Below are positions 1 to 12,019 of a DNA stretch of 64,000 bases, in pieces; position 1 is the stretch's first letter, and each line of letters begins with the position of its first letter. The position numbers and the translations under genes were made by a program. This DNA comes from Mrakia gelida (taxonomy: Eukaryota; Basidiomycota; Tremellomycetes; Cystofilobasidiales; Mrakiaceae). Below the pieces are notes generated by a model. It did not search any database. It had not been told where the DNA came from and was given only the letters and a program-made list of their open reading frames with translations. Location: contig BRON01000016.1 of NCBI GenBank assembly GCA_024345305.1, forward strand, positions 310,001 through 374,000, written 5' to 3'.

Positions 1-1791
1 TATCGGCGCTCGACCTGAGAGCCCGATGATCCTGGTGTCTCCTCGCCAGTTCAGTTTTTGAACGAGCGTCGGCAAACTGATTCGATCGGCTTTGAGTCGA
101 AGAGGGAGGAGAGCGGAGGCGAGATGGGTTGCCAGGAGAGCCGAAGAGAGATGGAGGTTGGAGGGCTGTGAGGACGAGGGAACGATGGTGAGCGAAGGAA
201 AGAGGTGGAAGAGGAACAAAAAGGGAGGAAAGACGAACCGAAAGACGAGTGCAAGGATTGGACGCGTCGAACGAGGGAGTTGCTGGAGAGGGAGTGGAGG
301 GAGAGAGCCAAGTTTCCTCGGGTGCTTGGAGAGGAAGAAGAGTCGACCCTTGGTCGATCAGCGTCTTGATGGCTTGACTCTCGGTGAAGATGCGCTGCAG
401 AACGAGAAGGTCGCAACCGAGTCAGTACTTCATTCGAATTCCCTCTCGAGCCTTGCACGAAAGGATCTGCCCATGGGGAGCCTCGAAAGGTGATCGATGA
501 TCAAGAAACAGAGGGGAAACTCACCGAGATCTCCCTCATGTTCCTCGCCGCGTCCGTCTCCTCCTCCCCTTCTCCAACCTTCTCTCCTCCTCCTCCCAGC
601 AGACCACCAAGCGATCCGATCGAGATGGAATCTCCCTTCGGGTAGTCATCCTTGAACTCTCCAAGCATCTCGCAAGCCATCGTTGCGAACCCAGTCGAGA
701 TATCGAGCGAGAGCTGAACTCCCTGGAGGAGGTCGGATTCTTCAGCGAAGAGGCGGAAGTTGTCGGCGGGTGATGGGTCGAGCTGTTGGGTCGCAGAGAA
801 AAGGAGAAAGGAGTCAGAACGAAGCTCTTGAGGCTGAGTTTCTCCAAGTGATGCGTTGGCACTCGCGAGCGGGCGAACGAAAAGAGCGACGCGTCGAGAA
901 CAGAAGGAGCAAAGGACTCACCAAACTCATCGCCTTCCAACCCTCCAGCCCTTCTCCCCAAGATCCCATTCCCTCACCGAGACCCATATCGTCCTTCTCC
1001 CTCCTAAAGACAGCGGGCAGAGGGTTCATCGACCGAGGGTGATACCAAACTCGGTTGTAATCCGACCAGAAACGAGTCTTCTCGACCGCTGGAGCGACGG
1101 GAGGGTCTTCTATCGAGTCTTCGTCGACGGGAGGGTTGGAGAGGAAAGTTTGGTAAGGGGAAGGGGTGACGGGTTGCTGAGTTCGGATGATTTGAGGTCT
1201 GGATGCGAGAGGGAGAGTGAGCTCGCGAGATTGAGAGAGGGAGGAGCTGGGCGAGCATGAAGGGAGAAGGGCGACGAACGGTGCGAGGATGTCTTCGAGA
1301 GGGTCGGTGTCGGTGGTGTTGTAGAGAGCGTTGATGTTGGGGAGGGCTCCGAAGTTCTCTGAGGATCGAGAAGAAGGAAGACGGTCAGCTCGAAGAGAGG
1401 GTGGGAGTCGACGGTCGACGAGAGGGAAGGAGAGTCAAACGAACCCTTGATATCGACCAGGATCAAACGGGGAGTGTAGGTCTCTTCTCCCTGGGGTCCA
1501 ACATGATATCAAGAACATGTATAAGCGGGAGTCAGCCAAGTCAAGCTCAGATCCGACTCGAGGAAAGAACAAAAAGAAGAGGGAGCGCCGAGCTCAACAC
1601 CTCCTCCTTCTCCCTTTTCAACCCCAAGAACTCACCTCTCTGCCTATCCCCTGCCTCCAATCAACGTCATGAACGACTCCGTAATCGATGTCCTCGTCTC
1701 CGTACGAGAAGAGGGACTCTGCGATGTTCCAGTAGTGAGTCCCGACGTGGTTCGAACGAGGACCGAACTGAAGGTGGATGATCTCGTGCAT
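1..1791 (-). CDS. DML1: Misato/DML1 homologue, partial at left edge
   Basis: Tubulin-like Misato/DML1 family protein. In yeast DML1 is needed for mitochondrial DNA inheritance, and Misato acts in mitochondrial distribution and spindle assembly. The start at 1791 gives MHEIIHLQFGPRSNHVGTHY, the family's N-terminal signature. The first exon runs to a GTGAGT near 1640. The next exon carries GEETYTPRLILVDIKG, and a third begins ENFGALPNINALYNTTDTDP. Further left, the frame reading RIFTESQAIKTLIDQG near 395 stays open to base 1, so the C-terminus lies outside the window or after one more intron. The antisense plus-strand frames are shadows. The possible small gene at 1886 is divergent from it by 94 bases. 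The family call is secure; the exact exon borders are by eye. Confidence 0.85.
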
Positions 1792-1885
1792 CTCGTGCTC
1801 GATCTTCTTTGTTTTGTTGAAGAAACTGAGGGGCTTCGCTGAGGTTTCGGTGAGATTCCAGACTCAAAAGTGTCGTTAGGTCGTG

Positions 1886-2192
1886 ATGGTTGAGCTCTCA
1901 CAGCCGCCGTCTATATCTCTCGATTCAGTCGTTCGAAACAAGGCAGTGAGTCGTGCCCTCCCCTCGCCGCCTGTTCAAAAATCGAACCTCGCCTTCCTTC
2001 TCTCTTCTCTTCATCCTTCCTCTTTTGTTCGTTCCTTCCCTCCTGCTCTCTCTTCCTCCCCTTCGTCTCGCTCAGCGTACTGACCTTTCGCTCTCCTCTT
2101 CTCAGTTAAAGAAACAGGATGACACCTCCTCGAAGCAGCGATATGAGCTCTTGAAGGATTCCTTCTCACGAGGGGAACCGTTCGAGCTTTGA
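1886..2192 (+). CDS. possible two-exon small protein (48 aa)
   Basis: I do not recognise this protein. Exon 1 (1886-1945) encodes 20 codons and ends in phase 0 at GTGAG. The intron (1946-2105) has a TACTGAC branch point near 2080 and a CTTCTCAG acceptor. Exon 2 (2106-2189) continues in frame as LKKQDDTSSKQRYELLKDS and ends at TGA after GEPFEL. The product is short, hydrophilic and Lys/Glu/Asp rich, with no signal peptide or membrane segment. The splice signals match those of the certain genes in this window, which is the main support. It shares a 94-base divergent promoter with DML1. It could instead be a spliced 5' part of a longer transcript or a non-coding RNA. Confidence 0.45.
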
Positions 2193-2844
2193 TATCAGGC
2201 GATCGGGCTTCACCCCTTACCTTGTTACTAGTAGGGTCGCCTTGGAGCACGGTCTGAACCCTCTAATCATAGAGGAAGGATTTTCTCGGTTCCGTTTGGG
2301 AGGGAGGAGAGGGCTGTTCGTTCGTTCGCTTTCCCTTCTTTCGACGAAGGAGAGAGAGACGTGGTGAGCGTGAGCTTGCCCTTTCTCTCTTTCTTAGTTG
2401 GAGGGAGGGACGGAGAAGGGGATGGTTTTCTGCCTTGCCTCGGATATGATGCTGTTTACCTCGAGATTTGGTGTGGAGCTGGGAGAGACGAAGGGAAAGA
2501 GCGAGGGAGGAAGGAGAGGGCTCAACAGAAGCAAGCTCGACGTTCATCCTTCTTGTGTTCTTCTGCTCGTCGAGGCCTCAGCTGTCGAGCTTCTCGCTTA
2601 CAGAAAGGCCGAGTGGAAGAAGATGTGGACTTCGGAAAGGACGAACGAGATGAAGGTCGGTCGGGACACGCGAGGAGGAGGAAACAGGGATCGTGAGCTC
2701 GACGCAGACGTTGGTCGACTTCCTCCTCGCTGCATCTCTCCCCTTCTCACCGCTTTCTCATCTGCTCGCAGAGAACAAAGTCGAGCAGCCCAGATAGAAC
2801 CCACCCATACGTACTAGTCTACGCGTCAAAAACTCTCGTATCTA
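2193..2844. other. intergenic, no gene seen
   Basis: The open frames here are low-complexity Ser/Arg shadows on both strands. No frame shows a recognisable domain. It separates the small gene at 1886 from the 3' end of the F-box-like gene. Confidence 0.5.
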
Positions 2845-4046
2845 CTACAGCAGCCTCCTCTCCTTCCCATCTTCGTCCACAAACACCACCAACGGCGCCA
2901 ACCTCAGCTCGCACGAGTCCGTGCCAGCAATCCTCCCCTCCCTACTCTTCTTCCAGCTCAACCTCAGCCTACTCTCCATCAGCTTCGCAGCCTTTCCCCT
3001 CCTCCTGATCTCCAACCTCTTCAACCCTTTCCAACGCGTCTCCCTCTCCTCCTCGAACGACCCCAGAATCAACGCCTTGTAGATCCAGTCCATCTTCACA
3101 GCGTTGGCCTCGTCCTTGTGGAACACGATGACGAGCGTCTCGACCATCGGCAGCATCGCAAACGCCGTTGCAGACCTCACGATGCTCTCGACTCCTCGTG
3201 GATTGTCGAGGACGAGACCTCCGACGTAGACGATCGTGCGAAGGAGAGGAAAAGGGAAGGGTTCCGAGGGCACTGGGATGTCCTTGTTCTTGTTACGCCA
3301 GTCATGATGATCGTACGGTTCGGTGAGACCGAGGAGAGTGCTGATAGCTGGTCGTGTATGGTGGTTGTGACGACCTGCGTTGGGAGCGTTGGGGAACGGA
3401 GCTTTGCTCGCGACGAGGTAGCGGAGGGTTTGGACGGCTGGGAGATGGGTGAAGATGCTGGAGAAGAGGGAGGAGGGGATATGGCGCATGAAGGAGGAGG
3501 TAGGGCCGTGTCCGTCGAAGATGTCCCAGGGAGCGGAGGGGTGGAGGGTCCAGGTTTCGACCAGGTGATGGGAGAGGGTGAGTGTGTGGACGGAGGGAAG
3601 GTGGAGGGATGGGCTGACGGGGAAGTACCAGTCTAGAGAACGAAGGAACGAGAGTGAGAAGAGTACTCTAGCAGCAGACGGTAGTCGTTGCTTTGACGGG
3701 CGCAGGAGGAGGCATAGAGAGACGAGGAGGGAGGAGGGTCGAGCTCACCGGAATCTTGCTCGTCCAACCTGTCCAGCTCCAGCTCCTTCACGTACTTCCC
3801 CATCCCCATCCCACCATCCTCGGTAGGACTCAGAACTCCTCCAACTATGAACATGGACTCCCAAGACGCGAAAGTGGCGAGTCGAACGTGCTTGAAGAGG
3901 AGAGGAGTACCGAGCTCGTGGAGGAGGGAGTTTGTCGAGAGGACAGCAGCTCGATGGGGACCGTTCGGCTCGTCCAGCACGAAGCCTAGGATCTCGTGGA
4001 GAACATCTGAGGGTAGGGTTGTGAGAAGTCGAGGTCGGGAAGCCAT
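2845..4046 (-). CDS. F-box-like protein, copy 1 of the inverted duplication
   Basis: F-box-like protein, probably a substrate adaptor of an SCF ubiquitin ligase; the role is inferred from the fold. The start at 4046 (MASRPRLLTTLPSDVLHEIL) gives the Leu-Pro plus hydrophobic helix pattern of an F-box, followed by RAAVLSTNSLLHELGTPLLF. Exon 1 ends in phase 1 after DEQDS. After an intron with CTCGACC-type signals the coding resumes at DWYFPVSP and runs to TAG at 2845. The C-terminal half has the strand/helix alternation of divergent leucine-rich repeats and ends in APLVVFVDEDGKERRLL. It is a close paralogue of the gene at 7779-9043, including near-identical DNA at 3757-3835. Its start is 304 bases from the divergent MYND gene. 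Confidence 0.75.
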
Positions 4047-4350
4047 CGTTGGAGCTGTCAGGCGGAGGGGGAGATGGGAGAGGTAGAAAGAAGATGGCGA
4101 GGTGGGTCGTTTGTTGGACGAGATCGTGACGGGTCAGCGTACGTTCCCTTGGGCTTTCTAACAGAATGGCTGATATATACGTACCTGAGGAAGGTCCTGC
4201 ACTCTTTGATGCTGAAACTTGAAACTCGAGTCCCAAAGAGAGAAGCTGACCGTTTGAAGCAAACCGACCTCGATGTTGTTCTCGCGAGCTCAACGATTTC
4301 GAGCTCACGCTAACGTCGACCTCCTCCTCCTCCTTCCTTTTCGTCAACGA
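4047..4350. promoter_or_regulatory. divergent promoter between F-box and MYND genes
   Basis: A 304-base intergenic stretch between two divergent start codons. A TATATA lies at 4174-4179, about 175 bases before the MYND start and 130 bases from the F-box start. The matching interval in the second cassette is 7383-7778. Shared control of the pair is an inference from the layout. Confidence 0.45.
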
Positions 4351-5642
4351 ATGCAGTCTGAGCCCAAAGCTGAAGAGCTTGGGAGCTTGCTCGGCCTCTC
4401 CCTAGGCATGGATGCTGGACCTGCGGCGTTGCCTTCGATGAGCGACCTCTCGACAGCTCAGAGGATGGTGCGCTTCCTCCTCTGACCTTCCTTCTCGACC
4501 AAGGATCTGCCTTCCTGACCCAGCTTCCGTTTCCTTTCTCGCCAGGTCAACGCTTCGAAGACTCAGTCGATGAACTCTCAGACTGCGTTCTGGGTCAGTG
4601 CTCCAAACTTCGACCTCCGAGCTAGAACAAAGCGACGTTCAAAATGTCGAAGCTCAACTGATCGTCCCTTCGGGCTCTCCCTTTTTCCAGTCCAAGTTGG
4701 CTGCTTTATACCTCCCCGCGATACTCAGGACCTTCTTTGGAATGACGGAAGTCTGGATCAACATCAAAGACGTTCTTGGCCCTTGTGAGTTCTACTCAGG
4801 ACTGGCCTGGACGGGAGTCTGTTCGTTCTCCTTCCCACGCTTCATCCGAGCTCATCCCCAAGAGGTCGTCGGCTTCTTGACATCGATCGCGAAGACGTTG
4901 TCGCAGATCCCACCGATGCTCCTTACAGTGAGCCACCTCCTCATACTTTCTCGTCGCTTTTCGCTAAGAAGATCGAGCACAAAGTGACGCTCACCTCCTT
5001 GAAACAGCTCGCCACCGACTTCACTCGATCCATCCTCCCTCGTAAACTCAAGCTTATCGCTCGCCTCTACGAAGAGCTCCTCCTTCATAAACCTCTGGAC
5101 TCCCCACCTGTCCCGGCTCTGGACGCTGCGACTCGGAAGGCTCTCGTTCAAGTCGCTGCTCTGGCGAGACGAACTCAAATCGGACCTGAAGCGAAGGAGT
5201 CGCTCGCCGTTTTGGATCTTCTCACCCTCGACGTCCTTCCTCAGTCCCTCAAGCCTTCAAGTAGCAAGCACGGACCTGTCGTAACCTGGCACACGTGCGA
5301 GCTCAACGGATTTGGGCCGAGGGATGGAGTTCTGACGCCGTGCGTGAAGCTCGCTCGAGGGGAAGAGATGCCTGTCTGTGGTCGAGTGAGTCTTCGTTCT
5401 TACTTCTTACCTCGACCAGTCGACTGACTCTCGACCTCTTTCCCTCGATCTTGGTTTCATAGTGTCACAGTCTTCGTTATTGCTCGAGAGGTTCGTCGCG
5501 TTTTTTCTCCGTCCTCCCTCTCCCTCCGTCCCTCTCACTGACGCGTATTCCTCGCGCTCCTCCTCTCTTTTCCATCTCTTTAGAGCATCAAAAACACGAC
5601 TGGAAGAGACACAAGCTGGTCTGCTACGAGCCGAGCTGGTAA
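4351..5642 (+). CDS. MYND-finger protein, copy 1
   Basis: Protein of a local MYND-type zinc-finger family; a role in protein-protein contacts, possibly in transcription control, is inferred. The start at 4351 gives MQSEPKAEELGSLLGLSLGM, matching the Leu-Gly-Leu module at the N-terminus of its paralogues. Several short introns follow. The finger lies at the extreme C-terminus: CGR, then after an intron CHSLRYCSRE, then after another intron HQKHDWKRHKLVCYEPSW and TAA at 5640-5642. A His stands where the usual MYND pattern has Cys (CSREHQ in place of CSKECQ), and the first Cys pair is widely spaced. It is convergent with the second MYND gene, 284 bases away. Confidence 0.75.
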
Positions 5643-5926
5643 ACCAGCTTTCGTTCAAACCTGTTCGAGGTCAGCGTCTCTCCTTTCCTCGCGCTTGTCG
5701 ACTCTTCGAGCTCAAGCTGACAGATCTCCTCGTATGCCCATTCCCTTTGTGCAGTTAATGTCCATGTGATTAGTCGGAGATCTTGAAGGAATCTTGGGGC
5801 GTGGCAGATCAATGACGATGAACGGTCAACGCGTCTCGCTTCCAAGTTTCAGCGACGTCTTACGCTGAGTTCTCTCGCTCGTCGGAGAGAAGGTTGACAG
5901 GCATACATCGTTATACAGTCTCCCTC

Positions 5927-7382
5927 CTAACCGGGACTTGGGTCTGAAAGCGAAGAGAAGGAGAGGTCAACCGAGAGCTAGAGCGAAGCACGTCGAGCGA
6001 AAGCAAACGCAAACGCGACTCACATCTCGTCGACGCGTCCTGCCCATCTCGCGAGCTTGTCGCACCTCCACAATCCCACGAAGGCTTGATGCAATAAGGC
6101 TTGTGTCGTTTCCAGTCGGCTCGTCGGTGTTCTGTAGAGAAGATGAGTGAGGGAAGGTCAGGGAACGCGTCGAGAGAAGGGGGGAGAAGACGAACTTTGT
6201 GAGCAGTATCGAACGGTGAGGCACTGCAAGAAGGGGAGGGAGAGACGACGATCAGTTATGACAAGCACGTCGAGAGCTAGGAGGGGAGACTCACCCCAGA
6301 GCAAGCCATCATCTCGCTTCCTGACGGCACGTTCGAGTACGCGCTGCTACCCTCCTTCCACCCTCCCTCACATCTCACCCAGGGACGTTCTCGGCGGAAT
6401 TTTTCCAGCATGAATGTGAGCATCTTCCCACTGGATGACGGTTCTCCTGCTTTGCCGCTCAACATCGTCGTCAAGAAGCAAAGTCGTGACGCGTCCGTCT
6501 TCAGCGTACGCACGAGCGCCGCGCTCGCGTTCCTCGGCGTCTTGATGATCCGATTGAGCATCGTGATGGTAGCGGGGAGACGAGATAGGGACTCGACTTC
6601 TTGGTGGGGAGACGAGCCTGAGTTTCAGGGGAAGGGAGAGCGAGGGAGACCGTGCGGGTAGAGGTCGAAGACGCAGCCTTGGACGACGTCGAGGAAGTTG
6701 GTCCAACGCGAAGAGTCCCCGTTCGCCTGCCGAAATGAGAGCGAAGAAGTATCAGACCGAGTAGGCAAGACCACCACCCAAGAAGAAAGGACTTACGGCC
6801 CTAAACGCAGCTTCCGAGGGCGGGTTCGTCGCGAGACCTTCCAGGAGACGAAGGACCATCGCTGGAGCTTCGTCGCTGGTTCGGACGAAAGCGGAAAGAA
6901 GAGGGGTGTTCATATCGATCCTGCAGACGAGATCGATCCACAAACTGGCCTTGATGCTCTCGGGAGGAAGAAGGAGGACCGCTCGAGCCAGGCGAGGGAA
7001 GCAGGTGGAGATGAGGGCGGTCTAGCAAGAAAACAGACAGTACAGGTCTTAGAGCCTGAAAGGATCTGGAGTCAGAGTAAATCGCATCGAGCTCACCTGG
7101 ATTTCTTCACGGAACAAGCCCGTAGGGGTATCGGCAAAGGTCGTCATCTGCAGAGGAAGAGCTCAGATGTCAGCGAGAGAAAGACGATGATTCGGAGGGA
7201 ACGAAGGGACCCACGAGGGAATTCAACCTCCTGGCACGCTCATTCATGTCTAAAAGATCCAGAGGTACGATTGAATGGACCCCGAGGGAGCGGAAATGGG
7301 CGTAAAGGGGGATGAGCTCGATGTAAGAGTCGTCGAGAAGTCCGAGGAGGGAAGCGATCTCCTGAGCCGTTTCGGAGGCCAT
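5927..7382 (-). CDS. MYND-finger protein, copy 2
   Basis: Paralogue of the gene at 4351-5642 in opposite orientation. The start at 7382 gives MASETAQEIASLLGLLDDSY, the family's N-terminal module. The finger exons are at the C-terminal end: GSEMMACSG, then CLTVRYCSQ after an intron, then KHRRADWKRHKPYCIKPSW in the next exon. That exon runs to a GTGAGT near 6020. A last small exon then adds a few residues and a stop at 5927-5929; without that splice the reading would be slightly longer. His replaces the sixth canonical Cys ligand. A poly-A run at 7441-7448 on the plus strand lies in its upstream region. The neighbouring F-box gene starts 396 bases away, divergently. Confidence 0.72.
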
Positions 7383-7778
7383 TTCGAGGGTAAGAGGGAC
7401 GAAGATGAGGGGAGTTGATGGAAGTTGAGATTGCTGGTAAAAAAAAAATGATGTTCTGAGAGTGCTGGGAAAGGTGATCCTCGTGGTTTGGGCCTTGGGA
7501 GCAGGGACGGAAGGAAGCGTGAGCTCAGCCTTTCCTTCGAACTCCTTCGAACTTCGAGAGCCTTCCTGTTCCTCCCTAACGACCGCCATCATTGATACCG
7601 GAAAGTTTCTCGACTCTTTACCCTCGCTCGTACATCCCGTTCCATCGGAGACCTACAACGTCGCTCGAACCGGTTCAAAGCAGCTCGTTTGCGCTCGTCA
7701 CCTCGAAGGGTCGTCGAGCTCACCTTCCTCCCTTCTCTCCCTCCCTCTTCCTCTTCTTTTCCTTCTCGGGGGACTACC

Positions 7779-9043
7779 ATGGACCCAGAATCTCGGAAAC
7801 TCCTTACCCTACCGTCCGAACTCCTCTTGGTGATCCTCGATCTCGTAATAGATGTACCAAACGGTCCGTATCGAGCTGCCGTCCTCTCGACCAACTCGCT
7901 CCTCCATGAGCTCGGGACTCCTCTCCTCTTCGAGCACGTCCGACTCGCCACTCTGGCGTCTTGGGAGTCCATGTTTGGAGTCGGAGGAGTACTGAGCCCC
8001 ATCGAGGACGATGGGTTGGGGATGGGGAAGTACGTGAAGGAGCTGGAGCTGGATAGGTTGGACGAGCAAGATGCAGGTGAGCTCGACCCCTCCTCCCTCC
8101 TCGTCTCTCTGTATATCCCTGCACCTTCCTCAGAGCAAGGATGCTCTTCTACGGCTCGGAAACTCGTCTGACGTCCCGTTCATCTTCCTCAGACTGGTAT
8201 CTCCCCGTCAGCTCCACCCTTCACCTCCCCAAGCTCACAACCCTCGTCCTCTCCCATCGTCTCCTCCAAACCTGGACCTTCTACCCTCACCTCCCTCCAG
8301 ACTTCTCAGACTTCGACTTCGACTACCTCAACCCACGTCCTCACCACCATCGCAGAATCCTCACCTCCCTCTTCTCCTCCATCTTCGTCCGGCTTCCCTC
8401 CGTCAAAACCCTCCGCTACCTCGCGTCTCCCGACCCAACCTTCCCCAATCCTTCCTCCTCCGGACGCGACAAATATCACTCTCGCTCCTCCACCTCCTCC
8501 CTCCTCAGCCTCACGGATCCCACCCTCCCCTCCAACCCTCCCACAACTCCCTTCCCCTTCCCTCTCCTCCGCACAATCCATCTCGACGGGAACATCCTCC
8601 TCGACGACCCTCGACCTCAAGAGTACGCGATTCGACGAGCCACCTCTTTCTCCACCCTCCCCATGGTCGAAACTCTCATCATCACCTTCAAGTGGACCGT
8701 CAGTCAGGCAGCGTCGGTGTACCTTTACGAGTGCCTGCTCCGAGGGTCGCTGAAGGAGGAGAGGGAGACGCGTTTTGCTGGATTGAGGAGGATTGAGATT
8801 CGTGGAGGGAGGGTGGATGAGGAGGGGAGTTTGGAGGAGCGGTTGAGACTGCTTTGGGAGGATGCGGTAGAGGAGAGAGGGTTGTTGGCTTCGGAGAGGA
8901 GGTTGGGACCTTTGGTTGTGTTCGTGGATGAGGATGGAGGGGAGGAGAGATGGTTGGTCGATCGCGAAGAGGACGGACGGGTTGGGAGGGTTAGATCCCC
9001 TAGAGCGACGAGGGCAGATTTGGTTTCGTTTGGTACTAGTTGA
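7779..9043 (+). CDS. F-box-like protein, copy 2 of the inverted duplication
   Basis: Paralogue of the gene at 2845-4046. The start at 7779 (MDPESRKLLTLPSELLLVIL) was chosen because it aligns with the start of copy 1 and begins the F-box-like helix. Exon 1 ends in phase 1 after DEQDA at a GTGAGC near 8074. The next coding exon begins DWYLPVSSTLHLP just after the acceptor near 8193, and the frame then runs unbroken to TGA at 9043. It contains FSSIFVRLPSVKTLRYL and FSTLPMVETLIITF, also present in copy 1. Copy 2 has an extra C-terminal tail after LGPLVVFVDEDGGEERWL. A role as an SCF adaptor is inferred, not shown. Confidence 0.75.
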
Positions 9044-9566
9044 TTGTCATGTTAAGAGATTCAAAAAATCGGATCTTTCGAGACGGCTTTCGTTCACAAC
9101 GAGGGAAAGATGTCGAACGCTCGACGGCGCGTCGACGACGAGTTCCCTCGGTGTTTGTCCATCCTCGCTGCTCCTTGCGACTCTCCTTATCCCTCGATTT
9201 AGATTCTCGATGCCCGTTTATACTTCCTATCCTCGCCGGACGATCTCCCATCAAAGCTTCATCTTAGAAGTCTCCGAAACTCACGACGAAGGACCGAGAA
9301 GAGATCATCTTGCTCTGCTCCTCTCGCGAGGTGGTCAAGCAGCGTTGCTGTCCATCAGAGCTCTTTCCCGCCTCGCCGCCTCCTTACTCGCTGACACGGG
9401 CTGAGAAGCTCGTTGCCGGCGGTGAAGATAGAGCCGGACGACGGGTTGAAAATGACGAGCAACAGCGAAGACGCGGGAAGAGAAACGAGGTTCGAACTTT
9501 CGCTGCTGTCTTCTCTTCTCCCCCCACCCACCGCACGCCAAAACAGCTCAAAAGAACATCAGAACC
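9044..9566. other. intergenic, no gene seen
   Basis: The short frames have no recognisable domain. It includes the 5' leader of the ARMT1-like gene. Confidence 0.5.
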
Positions 9567-12019
9567 ATGCCTTACTATAGGTGCCCAGTACAGAGATATG
9601 GATTCGATATCGAGGGAACGTGAGTCCAGGAAGAAGGAGGGAGAAGAAGAGAAGGGAGGGACGAGAAAGAAGGGCGCTCGGTTTCTCCGAGCTCGAAGCT
9701 GATCCCTCTCTTTCCCTTTGTCGTTTCTCTACCAGATTTGCGTGAGTCTTCATCCAGGAGAGTGTTCGAGTGTGTGTACGAGCTGACGAACTATGTTTCG
9801 TTTCATCAGTCGAGATACGATTCTCACGAGGTGAGCAGCTCTCCCCATCTCGGTTCTTTGCGAAGGAGAGGAAGGAGAACGTCGAGCTCACCCACCTCCA
9901 ATCCCTCTTTTCCTCTTGCTTGGCTCGTCCCAAAAGATGGCCTGTGATCCTGTAAGTCGCTTCTACTACACTCTCTACCCTCCAAAGTCCCCAGCTGACC
10001 CGTTTCTCGCTCTTCTTCTGCACTTTTTCTCCCAGGTCTGATACAGCTCAAACTGTTCGAGAGGCCGTCGAAGCTCACTCGGACCCAACAGCCCAAGAGC
10101 AAGGACGACATATCATCGAGAAGATCGAGACCTTGACCAAGGAGATCGCCCAGGACAAGGAAGTCGGGTGAGCTATACATTTACTCATCTTTTCTCGTTC
10201 TTGGGAGCTGATTGGACGTCGTCCGTTCGTTCGAACAGGAACATCGTCGAGGACGGAGGAAGCAATATCGCGCTCTACAACGCTCAGATCAGGGAGTTCA
10301 GGGAGAGAGGACAGGCCAGTTGGTTCAACTTGCCTTGGTTGTGGGCTGAGTGCTACCTGTGAGTCCGTCTTGCTTCTCGAGATCTGGGAGAGCTCGAGCG
10401 GTTTGAGCTGAAGCTCATCTTTCCTCCCCTCCCCTCCTTCTCCCCAGGTATCGACACCTCCGAACGTTCTTTGCCGTTCAGTCGGAATGGAAGACCTTCG
10501 ACCCTTACTTCACCTCCAAATCCTCAAGTTTCAGGTCCTCCTCCGAAGCCGTCATCAGTGCGTTTCCCTCGCTCGAATCGACTCGACTCGACTCGAGCTC
10601 ATCTTCTGACCGACGCGTCCTCCTCCTTCGAATCGAAACCAGAGCTCGCCCAAGCAACCCTCAACCTCTCCACCACTCCAGAAACCCTCCAGCAGTTCTT
10701 CCACACGAATCTCCAGCTCTCGCTCTGGGGGAACGCCAGCGACCTGAGTCTTCTCGCCGGAGGAGTCACGGACGAGGAGTTGCGAAAGCTTCAGTCTAGG
10801 GGAGAGGAGGAGAAGAAGTTTATTCTGAGGAACGACGAGAAGAAGGTCTGGGACTGGGTGAAGGGAGGGATGGGAGGGAAGAGGAGAGCTGATTTCGTTC
10901 TGGATAACGGTGAGTCGAGAATCGTTCGAGTAGACGAGTCCATTCGAGAGTCGAGAGCTGACCTCGTTTCCTTTCGGTTCTTCTGCTCAGCTGGCTTCGA
11001 GGTACGCACCCAAGTCTTCTCCCAGCCTTCAAGGCCAGCTTCTATTACTGATCTGCTCTCACTTCGGTCTCTACAGCTCTTCACCGACATGATCTTCGCC
11101 GACTTCCTCTTGAATCAAACGCCTTTCTTCGACGAGATCGTCTTCCAGTGCGTCCTTCTCCCCAGTTCCACATCACTCGATCGACCATCTGCTGACGCTC
11201 CTACTTCCATAGCCCCAAATCCATCCCCTGGTTCTGCTCGGACGTTCTTCCCTTCGATTTCCGGTTCGTCGTTCTCCCTCGTTCCCTTTCGTCTCGTCGT
11301 CGCGTCCTGACCTCTTCTTCTGTTTCTTTTTCTTCAGCTGGATCATCGCCACCCTTCACACTCCCGAGAAGTTCTTCCCCGCCTCCGTCCTCGACGCCTC
11401 CTCCACCGCCGCTCTCATCACCCTCGCTGAACGATGGCAAGCTCACGTCGACGCCGGTCGATTCAAACTCGCCGTTCCTCTCGAGAGCAATCTCGGAGAT
11501 GACGGACCCGACTTCTGGACGAATGGAAACGAGTACCAGAGGATGGAGGAGCTCGATCCTGCTCTTGTTCAGGGACTGAGAGAGAAGAGTGGACTGGTGA
11601 TCTTCAAGGGTGATCTCAAGTGAGTTTTACGAGTCGCGTTTCGTCGTCTGGATTGAAGGCCAGGAGTTTTCTTCTTGCTGACCCATTCTTCTTCGCTTTT
11701 TCCCTCATCAGCTACCGAAAGCTCACTGCCGATGCGATGTGGAAGAGCACGACTCCGTTCGAGAAAGTCCTCGGTCAGTTCGACTCGTCGCGTCCTCCTT
11801 CCCCTCACTTCGTTCGTCTCGAACTGACTCTCTCTTTCCCGACTCTTTGGTTCTCTAGGTCCCTTGAACGGTCGGTTCCCGATCCTTTCGCTGAGAACCA
11901 ACAAAGCCGAGGTCATCGTTGGTCTGGACGACGGAATCGAGGAGCGGATGGACAAGGAGGATCCGAAGTGGAGGTTCAACGGAAAGTGGGCTGTCGTTTC
12001 GTTCGCTCCTCTTATTTAG
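9567..12019 (+). CDS. ARMT1: ARMT1-like DUF89 metal-dependent phosphatase/methyltransferase
   Basis: Member of the DUF89/ARMT1 family, metal-dependent damage-control phosphatases acting on sugar phosphates; the human member is also reported as a carboxyl methyltransferase. The start at 9567 gives MPYYRCPVQRYGFDIEG, and small exons then assemble to TFARDTILTRWPVILSD, the usual N-terminus. Later exons give NLPWLWAECYLYRHLRTFF, then DFVLDNAGFELFTDMIFADF with the Asp-Asn metal site, then HPKSIPWFCSDVLPFDF, then a C-terminal exon with FKGDLNYRKLTAD, the family's second metal/substrate motif. It ends at TAG 12017-12019. At least ten exons are present. All core motifs are intact, so I expect a working enzyme. 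It is convergent with ARV1. Confidence 0.88.

Larger units (their letters stand above)
2845..9043. repeat. inverted duplication of an F-box/MYND cassette
   Basis: Two divergent gene pairs, F-box(-)/MYND(+) and MYND(-)/F-box(+), face each other with the MYND 3' ends at the centre (5643-5926). The F-box halves are alike at DNA level: the coding strand just before the first donor, near 3757-3835 and near 7990-8070, differs at only a few positions and includes a shared run encoding GMGKYVKELELDRLDEQD. The MYND halves are more diverged. Confidence 0.65.
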
